Shown here piece after piece: positions 12,401 through 21,889 of a stretch of DNA of 64,000 bases (positions are counted from its first letter, which is position 1; each line of letters opens with the position of its first letter). The notes beneath the pieces were generated by a model. It was not told where the DNA came from, made no database searches, and worked only from the letters and a program-made list of their open reading frames with translations. This DNA comes from Proteles cristata cristata (taxonomy: Eukaryota > Chordata > Mammalia > Carnivora > Hyaenidae): NCBI GenBank assembly GCA_017311185.1, contig JAESUZ010001279.1:248001-312000 (forward strand). Reading direction: 5' to 3'. The translations under genes were made by a program, and so were the position numbers.

Positions 12401-12548
12401 TGCTGGTGAAGGGCCAGGTCACCACCAAGTACTACCGGCTGCTGTCCAAGCTGGGCGGCTGGGTGTGGGTGCAGAGTTACGCCACCGTCGTGCACAACAG
12501 CCGCTCGTCCCGCCCGCACTGCATCGTGAGTGTCAATTATGTCCTCAC
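12401..12548 (+). CDS. SIM2: SIM2 coding exon, PAS-B/PAC end
   Basis: The reading frame gives [16 protein letters not shown], then [19 protein letters not shown] and [13 protein letters not shown], which is the PAC part of the second PAS domain of Single-minded proteins. SIM2 rather than SIM1 is indicated by YRLLSK and YATVVHN (SIM1, from memory, has YRFLAK and YATIVHN). SIM2 is a bHLH-PAS nuclear protein that pairs with ARNT-type partners on DNA and mostly represses. Boundaries: acceptor GTGCTTGCAG before 12401 and donor GTAAGT at 12549. One base of the first codon comes from the previous exon and two bases (AC) of a Thr codon are carried to the next; 148 bp fits exactly. Human has Arg after LSK, as I recall, whereas Leu (CTG) stands here. 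Probably exon 8 of 11. Confidence 0.96.
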
Positions 12549-13960
12549 GTAAGTCAGACGTATTTGTTTCCTTGCTCTCTTCTGCTTCCCTGGCCCTCAT
12601 CAGCCCGCTCTCACAAGCCACAAGCACCGCCTCTCCCTCTCTTGTCTCTGTCTCTCTCTCTCTCTGAAACTGTTCATTTGTCTCCTGTTTTGTTTTAATT
12701 TGAACAGTCTGGTCGTTTGGGAAGGTCCAAACTATTTCTGAACTCAGCACCGAGGGCCAGGTGCTAGGCAGCGGTGGGAACACCAGAATGGGGACCCCTG
12801 CCCCGGGAACGGCTGAAGATCAGATCCGAGAGACCAGCCGAGGGATGTGGGGGGGCCGCAGGGGGCAGGTGGGAGATGGCCCCCATCTTGCACAGGAGGC
12901 ACAGGAGACGCACGTCCACACCGGGACTATGAACTTAAGCTCCTCGTGCCCACAGACATCAGGGCCGTCTTGCGTTCTCCCGCCATCTGGGCTGGGGATA
13001 GCTCACATTTCCCCCTCTCTCTTTCTATACAGCCTGTTGCAAATGATGATGAATGTTTGGTCCCTTTAAAATCTCAGAAGGTCAAGTTCAGTTGCAAATA
13101 CTTTTAGGACCATTAGACACAACAGAACCTAAGTCTCCCTGGGACCACATATTACTGTGGACCCACCATGGCTACTGTATGTTAAGTCGCCTGCACTCAG
13201 CTCTGGCCCTGAACTTGATACCCTTGCCCAGCCCCATCCTGAACGAGGTCCTCGTGTGTGTTCTTACACAGTCAGGATAAAGGCTCTCACTTCTTTCATA
13301 GGATGAGGGCCAGGTCCCTGGTTTCTTGGGTTTTGTTTTATTTTTTCTTAGAAGTAGAGTGGGATTTTGGCAAAACTGTGGGAAGAGAGCGTTTTGGCCT
13401 CCCCGATGACTCTTCCTGAGCAGGCGAGTGTAGGCTGGTACTTGAAATGACTTCCCCTACCACGAACGCAACTGTGCCAAGTTGGCTCTTAAGGACTGAA
13501 ATGGGCACCTGGTGCTGAGATGGGCAAGGCGGGCAGCCAGGCTCCTGGACCCTAGAAGGTCCCCCGCTCACGCCTCCCTGGGTGCTAAATAGAGAAACAG
13601 CTGAGCCACAGACACTCAACGCGATAAGTAGTGCTCCCGCCCTCGCGTCGGCCCTGACACGCTTCCTAGTGGCCCATGGCAGCCCTGGGAGATGAGTTTG
13701 GGACCTACTGGAGAGAGTTACAGAGACCTCCATCTCTTCCTGCTGGATAAGCTGATCTCCCTCCGTGTTGCCCAGGGCTGCAGGGGGGCTTTTAGGATGA
13801 AGGTGGGGTGCCCTTTGCTCAAGTCCGGCCTGATCCAGCCTCAGGGAACCCGTCAGCTGGAGCTTCGTGAAGGAACTTGCTGGGGGCGGGGGCGGGGCCA
13901 GGGAAGCCGCTCCTCCCCGCAGGGCGGCTGGACGTGACTCGCCCTGCTCTTGCTTCTCAG
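12549..13960 (+). other. SIM2: SIM2 intron
   Basis: GTAAGT donor and TGCTTCTCAG acceptor. No SINE or L1 recognised. It holds a short CT-rich run near 12640-12665 and GC-rich unique sequence. ORFs here are shadows or chance. Confidence 0.9.
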
Positions 13961-14129
13961 GGATATTGAGTACAAGGAACTGCAGTTGTCCCTGGACCAG
14001 GTGTCCACGTCCAAGTCCCAGGACTCCTGGAGGACCGCCTTGTCTACCTCACAAGAAACTAGGAAATTAGCTAAACCCAAAAATACGAAGATGAAGACAA
14101 AGCTGAGAACAAACCCTTACCCCCCACAG
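13961..14129 (+). CDS. SIM2: SIM2 coding exon with the nuclear-localisation region
   Basis: After completing the Thr codon (AC|G) the frame reads DIEYKELQLSLDQVSTSKSQ, then DSWRTALSTSQETRKLAKPK and NTKMKTKLRTNPYPPQ, 56 codons ending in phase 0. The basic stretch RKLAKPKNTKMKTKLR lies where the nuclear localisation signal of SIM2 has been reported. Just before it is the Ser/Thr-rich start of the family's C-terminal region. Compared with human from memory, the differences are conservative (E to D, A to S, V to A). Donor GTAACA at 14130 is weaker than GTAAGT. Probably exon 9. Confidence 0.96.
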
Positions 14130-14753
14130 GTAACAAGCACCACCTGCCGAGGCAGGTGCCGCCCCGCGCGGCCTGGGGGCTTGGGACACCCAGCCTGTTC
14201 AGGAAGGAGCCTAGCCTCCCGAGTGCAGAGCGGGTCTCCCGGCCTGGAAGTTTCCCTGAGGAGTGCAGCAAAGCCCCTCGGGGAACGTCCTGCACCCACA
14301 TCGCAGAGACACAGCCCGAGGCATCGAAAGCTAACTTCGGGAAGGCTCAGCAGGTCTAGGAAGAAGAGGCTACATTAGGAAGGCACATGAGCTTTGGAAG
14401 CCGTGTTGGCGAAGCTTAGTGCACAGTGCATGGTGTTTCCATAGCTTTTTTTTTTTTTTAAATGAAAACCTTCCTTTTTTTTTTTTTCTTTTTTTTTTAA
14501 GTACTTTGTAACCTCTCCGAAAGTGGCTACAAGTGTTTTCCACTTGGGCGGAGAAGGTCTTCCCACAGGGTGCCGTGGGGGTGGGGTGTCTCTGTGGTAC
14601 TGCTTGCTGCACACCTGTCCCCGGTGGGACCTCACTGCGGTGGCCGCGGGGCGGTCCAGCCCGGGGGTGTGGTCAGGCTAACTAGGGTGGGATCCCGTGA
14701 GGCCGGAGCGCCGTCTCTCACCGGCCCTGGCTTCCGTCTTCCTTGCCATGCAG
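14130..14753 (+). other. SIM2: SIM2 intron with poly-T runs
   Basis: 624 bp intron. Two T runs at 14448-14459 and about 14475-14500 are the only low-complexity features. Acceptor TTGCCATGCAG at 14743-14753. Confidence 0.9.
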
Positions 14754-15162
14754 CAATACAGCTCTTTCCAAATGGACAAACTGGAATGCAGCCAGCTGGG
14801 AAACTGGAGAGCCAGCCCCCCGGCGACCGCCCCCGCACCCCCAGAACAGCAGCTCCATTCAGAAAGCAGCGACCTTCTGTACGCCCCGTCCTACAGCCTG
14901 CCTTTCTCCTACCGCTACGGACACTTCCCTCTGGACTCGCACGTCTTCAGCAGCAAAAAGCCAATGCTGCCGGCCAAATTCGGGCAGCCCCAAGGATCCC
15001 CGTGTGAGGTGGCACGCTTTTTCCTGAGCACACTGCCAGCCAGCGGCGAATGCCAGTGGCATTATGCCAACCCCCTAGTGCCTAGCAGCCAGTCTCCAGC
15101 TAAAAGCCTCTCTGAGCCGCCGGTGAACGCTGCTCGGCACGGCCTGGTGCCAAACTACGAAG
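14754..15162 (+). CDS. SIM2: SIM2 coding exon, C-terminal domain
   Basis: 136 codons plus one base. The frame begins QYSSFQMDKLECSQLGNWRA and includes HSESSDLLYAPSYSLPFSYR, GHFPLDSHVFSSKKPMLPAK and EVARFFLSTLPASGECQWHY, ending GLVPNYE. This is the conserved Single-minded C-terminal domain, rich in Ser and Pro, that carries the repression and activation functions of SIM2. It aligns without gaps to human SIM2 as I recall it. Boundaries: acceptor CATGCAG before 14754, donor G|GTGGGT at 15163, so that one G is carried over to form an Ala codon with the next exon. Probably exon 10. Confidence 0.97.
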
Positions 15163-17355
15163 GTGGGTCATGTTTGCACGAGGGGGGCGAGGGGGCAGGA
15201 CTGTGGATGGCGGCGGCGGTGGCGGTGGGTGGCAAATGGAAAAAGGATGCTCACGCTTTGGGCAGACTTCTTTTTCTGCTCGTAAGTAGGGGTTCTACGC
15301 TCTCCTGCTCGCAATGCGTGTAGCGTCACAACAGGGAGCAAAGCTGGGCGACCGAGTCCGTGTGCTAGCGGTTCCAGTGAGAGCATAAAGGGTAGAGGAC
15401 ACCGGGTGTCCAGCCACCCTCCCTCAAAGCTCTGGCCTCATTGACTCCCCAAGAGGGAGACAAAGCGATTTTCAAAACCAGCTCCCAGTGCTGGGAATGC
15501 TCCAACTGCACTGATTTTACAAGATTCTTTCCACTCCACCCAAAGATGAATCTGGGGTACTGTTGGCTTTCTTCCCACGCCAGTTTTCAAAGTGTGAAAA
15601 ACTGGTGGAAATTCATGAGCTCAGAGGCAAGAATGTCCCTCACCCACCCAGGGCAAATAACGTCAACACTCCAAGGACTCCCGATTCTTTATCTGTAAAA
15701 TGGGATCGTAGGCCACGTGCTCTGCCTACCCCAGGGCTGGGCACACGCTAGGTGCCTGCCCGGCACTGCTGGTTCAACAACAGAGAGACAGGAATGGCCC
15801 CTCCAGCAGCTCGTCCTGGTGGCGGACAAGCCAATGTCCTCTGTGGATGTGCCGCCAGCCTCCCCAGGCCCAGACAGACTCCTGTTTGCTCACTGAGCCA
15901 ACCCCAGGCAGAGGGTAGGTGGGCATCGAGGGGTGGCTGCAAGAGGTACCTTCCTGTTTCATGCAGACCTAACTACAAGATGGTGCAAATTTCCTGCGAT
16001 GGCTGCTAAATGCGGGTAAATGTTAAAATGCCCCAGAAAAGAATCACCTGCTTAAAGAGGAGAGCTCCCCGGAGCCCCCTCCTTCCCCCTTTCTCTCTTT
16101 GGAGGCGGGTCGGGCTCTGTTCTTCCTCAGCGGCTTTGCGAATCTCGTGTTCAGACCCAGTCTTTACTGTGCGGAGACACATTTTGTCCCTAACTCTGAG
16201 AAGACGGATAGACTAGGGGAGGAAGCCAACTGTCTTGGAGGTGACTAGGACATGGTTTTCAAAAGTGGGCAGCTTAGAAAAGCACCCACCAGCCGCTAGG
16301 GCAGCACAGCCCTGCCTTTTGGCCCGGGCCAGCCCTTGGGGCCGCCAGAGTCTCAGATTTGGAGAGCCAGCCATCCGCGCATTGGGCCCTTCAAATAACC
16401 AAGGAAGGATTTCCCCTGCCAGCCAATGAAAGGAAGACAAAGCAAAGTGTCTCGATAACAGCTGAAAATATTATCCACTTGGGATTGACCTGAATTACTT
16501 TTCTTGGTGTGTGGAAGGTGGCCAATGATGTAACTAACACACAGTATTACATTTTTTTAAAAATTGCTATTTTGAAAGCAAAAGAGGTTAATAACCACCT
16601 CATTTGTCACACACTTGGTAAAAAATGGACCAAAGGTGCTAATTTGGGGCAATTTGTGATCCACTTCCTAGTCTTTTTTTGATAGTAAAGGAAGCCAAAG
16701 TTCTCTTAAGGTAAAAAAAAAAAAAAACAAAAAAACCCAGCAAAACACACCCATACGGAGGTAATTGATCGCAGGCTTCTAATTAGTGAGGGTGGTTATT
16801 ATTTTAGTTATGGCCGCACTAAAGGGAGCAGGGTGATTACCACCCCACCCTCCCCACCGAGGGCTAAGGGGGGGGAGGGGTTTGGGGTGAAGGAAGCCTC
16901 TAGACGACGCTGTCCAAGATGGTAGCCAGGAGCCACGTGTGGCTCCCCAGCACCGAAATGTGGCTCCAAGGGGAATGAGAAGGGCGGCTGGGTCCGGGTC
17001 CGCCTGCACTTGGAAGACAGAAACAAAGGATCAAATTCCTCCATCATTTAAAAGCATTGATTCCACACTGAAATAACCTTTCGGACACGTGGCATTAAAT
17101 TCGGTGCACTGTTAACACGAATTCCACCTGTTCCTCTTCGCTCTCTACCGCGACCACCCAGCCCAACGCCGCGCGGACCGCGCGGAGGGGCCGGGCGCGT
17201 GCGGCTGCGGGGCGGAGCGAGCCGCGGGGGGCCGAGGGGGTGGGGGTGGCGGCGGCAGCCGGGCCCGCCGGGCTGGTGCCGCTTTGGGCATGTCCCCTTC
17301 CTCCCCTTCCCCCCCCCACCCGCGAGGGCGTCTAACGTGTCGCCTGTCCCCGCAG
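15163..17355 (+). other. SIM2: Last SIM2 intron
   Basis: Starts GTGGGT and ends CCTGTCCCCGCAG. There is no gene inside. A weak MIR-like piece lies at 15670-15765. 16440-16830 is AT-rich unique sequence with several TAAT-core sites and no transposon signature. The last 250 bp are part of the CpG island around the terminal exon. Confidence 0.88.
15670..15765 (+). repeat. MIR-like relic
   Basis: TTTATCTGTAAAATGGGAT followed by CAGGGCTGGGCACACGCTAG matches the forward MIR 3' half (ATCTGTAAAATGGG...GTGCCTGGCACA). Short and diverged. Confidence 0.5.
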
Positions 17356-17796
17356 CGCCCGCCGCCGCCGCCGCGCGCAGGTTCGGCGAGGACACCGCGC
17401 CGCCGCCGCCGCCGCCGCCGCCGAGCTTCCCGAGCTGCGGCCACTACCGTGAGGAGCCCGCGCTGGGCCCGGCCAGGGCCGTCCGCCAGGCCGCCCGGGA
17501 CGGGGCGCGCCTGGCTCTGGCCCGCGCGGCGCCCGAGGGCCGCGCGCCGCCCCCGGAGCCCGCGGGCGCGCCTGCGCAGCTGCCCTTCGTGCTGCTCAAC
17601 TACCACCGCGTGCTGGCCCGGCGCGGGCCGCTGGGGCTGCGCCCGGCGCGCCCGCCCTCGCCTGCGGCCCCGGCGCCCCGAGGCGGCGGCCGGCGCGCTG
17701 CGGCCCCGGCCCCCCGGCCCCGCCGCCGCCTCGCCGCCCGGCGCGCCGCTGCCGCACTACCTGGGCGCCTCGGTCATCATCACCAACGGCAGGTGA
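17356..17796 (+). CDS. SIM2: SIM2 terminal coding exon; frame broken twice as read
   Basis: After the split Ala codon the frame reads APAAAAARRFGEDTA, eight prolines, then FPSCGHYREEPALGPA, AQLPFVLLNYHRVLARRGPL. At about 17633-17636 homology to human SIM2 jumps to a second frame (AAPGAPALACGPGAP, 17636-17680), and at about 17672-17676 to a third frame (RRPEAAAGALRP, then LPHYLGASVIITNGR and TGA at 17794-17796). Each jump equals one missing base in a G/C run. Read literally, the exon runs to a TAG at 17829-17831 with an Arg/Ala-rich tail of about 64 residues. Sequencing error is the likeliest cause. The eight prolines come from a CCG run; human has two, as I recall. Acceptor CCCCGCAG before 17356. 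Confidence 0.93.
   Translation, partial: RPPPPPRAGSARTPRRRRRRRRRASRAAATTVRSPRWARPGPSARPPGTGRAWLWPARRPRAARRPRSPRARLRSCPSCCSTTTACWPGAGRWGCARRARPRLRPRRPEAAAGALRPRPPGPAAASPPGAPLPHYLGASVIITNGR
17392..17423 (+). repeat. CCG trinucleotide run in SIM2 coding sequence
   Basis: Runs of CCG code for eight consecutive prolines in the terminal exon. Human SIM2 has only two at this place, from memory. Confidence 0.85.
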
Positions 17797-19856
17797 CCTC
17801 GCGCAGGGCTGCCCGCAGGGAGAAGCCATAGGCCGGGCCCCGGGCTCCTGTTCCCCGGAGTGCAGCCGAGCTACGAGGGGCGAGCTGTATATGCACGGTT
17901 TAAATTAATTTATACAGAGACGACTATTTTAATAGAACTCCGCGGCCGGCTTCTAGATTTTTACGTAGATCCCGCCAACGCCGGTGCTGAGGACTGCGGC
18001 GCGGCCCGCGGCGGGGCAGAAAGGCCCGCCAGACCTTTGTTCTCCAAGAGCCGGGTTCCGAAGGGGGCAGAGCTGAGCGTCCCCGCGCCCCACGTGCGAC
18101 CTGCCCCGGCCCCGGCTCCGGGGGCGGGCTTGGTTTCCAGGCCTTGACATCAGGCCCGCGGGCCTTGCCTCGTCCCCGATGCTCAGCGGCAGTCCCACCG
18201 GGGATTGAAGGAGCTTCCACTCCGCGGAGAGCCTCCGCTGTAAAGAGGAAAGCCCCACCCTGATACCTTCAGATACGCCGGGGCGGTGGCCCACCCGGAG
18301 GAGGTGGCTCCAGCCTTCAGAGCGCTCTTCGATTCTTAAGGCAGGATGTGATCTAAGTTCCACGAATCGACAACTCTAATGTCTTTAAAAGTCATTCATG
18401 AGTCTTCACTAAAAGTTGTCGTTTTAATTTAAGCCTTTTTTTTTTTTTTTTGGTACAAAAATCAGGAAGCCAAGACCAAGGGAGTGAATGAGCATAGGTG
18501 TGCTTTTATTTCCTCCTAACCTCTGTGAACTCGATACCATCAAGAATAGCACCTTCAGAGTATATTGAATAGGCATCAAATGCAAAAAAATATATATAGC
18601 CAGATTATTTTCTGAGAATGACACGTGGGTGATTTAGGTGCCCAAGGCGACTGGCTACCCCTGTCAGGTTTGACTACAAGGTGAAAGCCCTGCGGTCCAC
18701 CCAGACCTGTATTTCCCTAGGCTCGTGTTTGCTACAAGTAGTGCTAATAAAGTTAGTTAACATTGCATGTGCAATATGGAAAATTGTCAATGGTCTGCGC
18801 CTTGTGGAAGAAAAGTCGCTAAAGGGATATAATAAAAATGGTGTATACGTGTTCTTTAGCAATTTCCTGCCTTTTCTGCATAGCAAGAAAACTCCATGAA
18901 CATGGCCTGTATGTAACAGGAAAACAGAAATCCTTTTATAAAGCACCAGCAGTGTTTTTAAAAATAAACTTCCGTTCATTTTTGTCTTAGTTTTATATTT
19001 TTGCTTCAAGAGGTCACCATTTAAAAATCCTACCATGGCTCTGAAGTGGATGGATGCACCAAGCCACCGTCTTTCAATTTGCTTCACACTATAATCACGC
19101 CATCATTTCGCTGTTTCAGAAATGGTTTTTCTAGGAAACCCTGCGCCTTTCTGCGTGGAAAGATTTTTCACAAATGCCTTTAAGGTTCTAGAATCAAAGG
19201 GCACCTGTAACCAACTGTTCCCAAAATGTGAAATGATCATCTGCCGACCTAGTGTCACACTGAGGGTCTCCGCCTTATTCTTAGCAGGGTGTCAGTTGCC
19301 TCATGGTGGGTGGGTGAAACTTGCAAATTTTGGAACGTGTGGTGCAGCGAAGGGACTGAGTCCTAAGAATCCAACACACAGACCCCAGTTGCACTTAGCT
19401 ATACCTCAGCATCTCTTTGTGCACGTAGAAAATAAGCCCGGGGGAATTCTTTTCTTATGCTCACAAGTCTCTAAAAAGCCATGATTCCTGGAAGGAGGGG
19501 TTTTGATGAGCAGGAGAGATCACCTGACATTTTTCAGTAAAGTACCGCAAAATGCATTTGTGTCTACCTTGTTATGAACCATTGGCGGCCGTATTGATGA
19601 GTAAATACAAATCATGAAGGCTTTTCAAGCAGCGTAAGATCAAAGGTTGTGGTGAAAAAGACCGTTATAGATTCACAGATGGTAACATAAGTAGGCTTGA
19701 CAATGAGTGTGTGTGTACTTGAAAAATAAAATGGGTACTAGGGAAAACGGTCTTGTCTACACAAACATCATGGTTTTCATAGCCTAGAACATGAAGGAAG
19801 ATTCCTATGCAAGCCGGCTTCCAGGCGGCCGGCAGCTCAGTTTAAAGTGAACGGCA

Positions 19857-19870
19857 GTTGCTATGGCAAC
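19857..19870. promoter_or_regulatory. X-box-like palindrome (RFX site)
   Basis: GTTGCTATGGCAAC is one base short of a perfect inverted repeat of the form GTTGCC-AT-GGCAAC, the classical RFX-family X-box. It lies in the putative SIM2 3' UTR. Confidence 0.5.
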
Positions 19871-20896
19871 CTAATATTGTTACCTCCATCTTTAAGAGTC
19901 TGCACATTTAAGCTGGGGATATCGTTTCTTGACTTCTCTGAGGCTCCGGCAGGGGAAGAGGAAGTATTTTAATAAATATGACTCTCTTTCACAAAAAAAG
20001 AAAAAAAAATTGTGGTGGGTCCTAACACGTTGACGAAAAATGCCAGATCAAACGGATTTGAGAAAGAAACCCAGTTTAAGACTGGCTCGGCCCTCCAAGG
20101 GGCCTCCCAGGGAAAGGAATTCCTTTATGTTCATGGAAGCCCTTTCTAGAAAAGCCATTCCATTCATACCTTTGTAGAGAAGGGAACAGGGTGTGAAGAA
20201 GGGCTGCTCCAAAAATCCGGTATTTTCCACTCCCTGGCCCCACACCTCTTTGTCCTTTTTAAGTCCTAGAGCCAACCAAGGCTTTCCCCTTGGACCCTAA
20301 GGATGGGAGAAGTTTACGTGGTCAATGAATCCTGTACAAAGTCTACCCGAAGTTGTAATTTATTGTAACTGTAAGACAGTTAAGGTAGACTGTGGGGAGT
20401 GCTCCGATAAAATGACATACAAAGAACGTTTTCAAATAAACGCCAGGAAATTATAGTAGTTTAAAATCGTAGTGCATCACAGCCCTTGGGTTATCGAAGA
20501 TGCATTTATTCAAGCTGTTCCTAAACTTAAGTATGACATATAAAGTTAAAATCTTGGGGAAAAACCCTCAAAAGTCAAGCAGTTCTTACACAGGAACAAT
20601 TCTCCAAGAACAAAATTTGTTCTTCTAGTAAACTTGTTGTTACATTTTCAATTTAAAATTTTATATTAAATTTACTTCTCACCTCAGTTATGAGCTTTCT
20701 TGTTTTTGTTTTGTTTTTGTTTTACTTTGGGTTTCATTCTTTGGAGTAGGAAGATTTCTCTTTTGTATGACACATAACACATTTGTCAAAAATAAATAAA
20801 AAACAACAAAAAGCACCCGGCTTCTTAATAACTTAGAAGTACATACATACCCCTTACCATGTAAAATTATTTATTTTGTAAAAATGTTTAAATATG

Positions 20897-20902
20897 AATA
20901 AA
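20897..20902 (+). terminator. SIM2: Candidate distal SIM2 polyadenylation signal
   Basis: AATAAA in AT-rich sequence. Several upstream hexamers are possible alternatives. Confidence 0.45.
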
Positions 20903-20920
20903 AATACTGTAACCAAGAGT

Positions 20921-21865
20921 AGTTGCCTATTTTTAAAAATGACACGTAGTAAAAATAACAATGAGCCCAAACTGTACAGAAAATCTGAAAGTTTATTTTG
21001 GTTAAGACTTGAGTTTTATAGGCACTGGTTTAAAGTAATTACTTTTCAGAGACGATACTTTGAAAAGATAAAAATGGGAAGATTTACGCTTTAAAAAATT
21101 TTAAATGTGCATAGTAATTACGCAGGAATAAGGAGTCTCCGTTTTCTGCGGGTAAGAGCAGACAGAGCTTCCAGAAGGCAAGCCGAAAATGCCTCCCTGC
21201 TACATCCTGAAACTGCTGGGTGAGGCGGGCTTTTCTCCCACTTCCCAAGCTCAAGGGCAGGGGCAACCACAGGGGCTGGCCCCGTGCTTGTACGTGGGGC
21301 AGCCGGGGATTGGAGGCTGCATGGTACCCCAACCTGGGCCCGTGCAGCCCCCCATCACCCACCCCTCATGGGCCCACTCATTCTCACATCACGCAAAGTC
21401 TGTGGTAGCAAAGAGGAGTGTTTGAGAGCAGACACGAATCCTTGGACTTTTTGCACACTCCCCCCGCCCCCCAGACGCTGCCAGGAGGCCCAGCACCCAG
21501 GGGTGCTGCTTTGGCGGGGGCCACGTGTCCTAGGCAAAACTTTGGGCACATTCGGGGGCCTTGCCTTTTACACAACGCACAGCCTCTACACTGGGGGGCC
21601 AATCGGTAAGATGCTCAACGCGCAGGCCAATCATTGTGCAGCCTCTATACGCGGGGAGCCAATCAATGCACAGCCTTTACACACGCGGGCCAATCAAATG
21701 CCTTGGAAAGCACTCGCCAGTCTTGAGTTCAGTTGCCATGTTTTCAAGATTATAAAGAATATTCCAAGTTTCCGCTAAGACTTTAAAGCTCCTTGAGATC
21801 AGAGACTGCCGGCTGCACCCCAAATCCATGGGGGTCGTGTAGAAAGTAAGTAATTTCCCTAACCC
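20921..21865. other. Tail-to-tail gap between SIM2 and HLCS
   Basis: About 0.95 kb between the inferred 3' ends of the two convergent genes. The left part is AT-rich; 21180-21720 is GC-richer and holds the CCAAT array. No gene or known transposon recognised. The 164-codon plus-strand ORF at 21284-21778 spans the repeat array and resembles nothing I know. Confidence 0.5.
21571..21700 (+). promoter_or_regulatory. Array of four CCAAT boxes at 28-32 bp spacing
   Basis: CCAATC occurs at 21599, 21627, 21659 and 21690. Units share CAGCCTCTACACTGGGGGGC-, CAGCCTCTATACGCGGGGAG- and CAGCCTTTACACACGCGGGC-type stretches, so this is a degenerate minisatellite with a CCAAT box in each unit. Spacing near three DNA turns is that of cooperative NF-Y sites in known promoters. 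All four are in the same orientation. No TATA box is obvious. Function is inferred only. Confidence 0.55.
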
Positions 21866-21883
21866 TAATGGCTACAAAATGCT

Positions 21884-21889
21884 TTTATT
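21884..21889 (-). terminator. HLCS: Candidate distal HLCS polyadenylation signal
   Basis: AATAAA on the minus strand (TTTATT on plus), in the context GAATAAAAGC. Two nearer hexamers are alternatives. Confidence 0.45.

Larger units (their letters stand above)
17130..18180. other. CpG island over the SIM2 terminal exon
   Basis: The stretch is dominated by G and C with very frequent CpG, unlike all sequence within several kb. It covers the end of the last intron, the whole terminal coding exon and the first part of the 3' UTR. A CpG island inside a terminal exon is typical of developmental-regulator genes. The limits are by eye. Confidence 0.85.
17797..20920 (+). other. SIM2: SIM2 3' UTR (inferred extent)
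   Basis: Follows the orthologous TGA at 17794-17796. AATAAA hexamers on this strand lie at 18963, 19725, 20435, 20791/20795 and 20897. The last, AATAAA at 20897-20902, is taken as the distal site because human SIM2 and HLCS end about 1 kb apart, as I recall. The stretch has no SINE, L1 or simple repeat of note and is AT-rich beyond 18.3 kb, as expected for a long conserved 3' UTR. Which site is used cannot be told from sequence. Confidence 0.55.

Noticed and set aside
17145..17606. 153-codon Arg-rich minus-strand ORF in the CpG island
   Set aside because: Antisense shadow of the SIM2 terminal exon; GC-rich DNA has few stops.
21571..21700. CCAAT array considered as a CRISPR-like repeat-spacer array
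   Set aside because: The locus is mammalian, the repeats are degenerate and the intervening sequences are related to each other.
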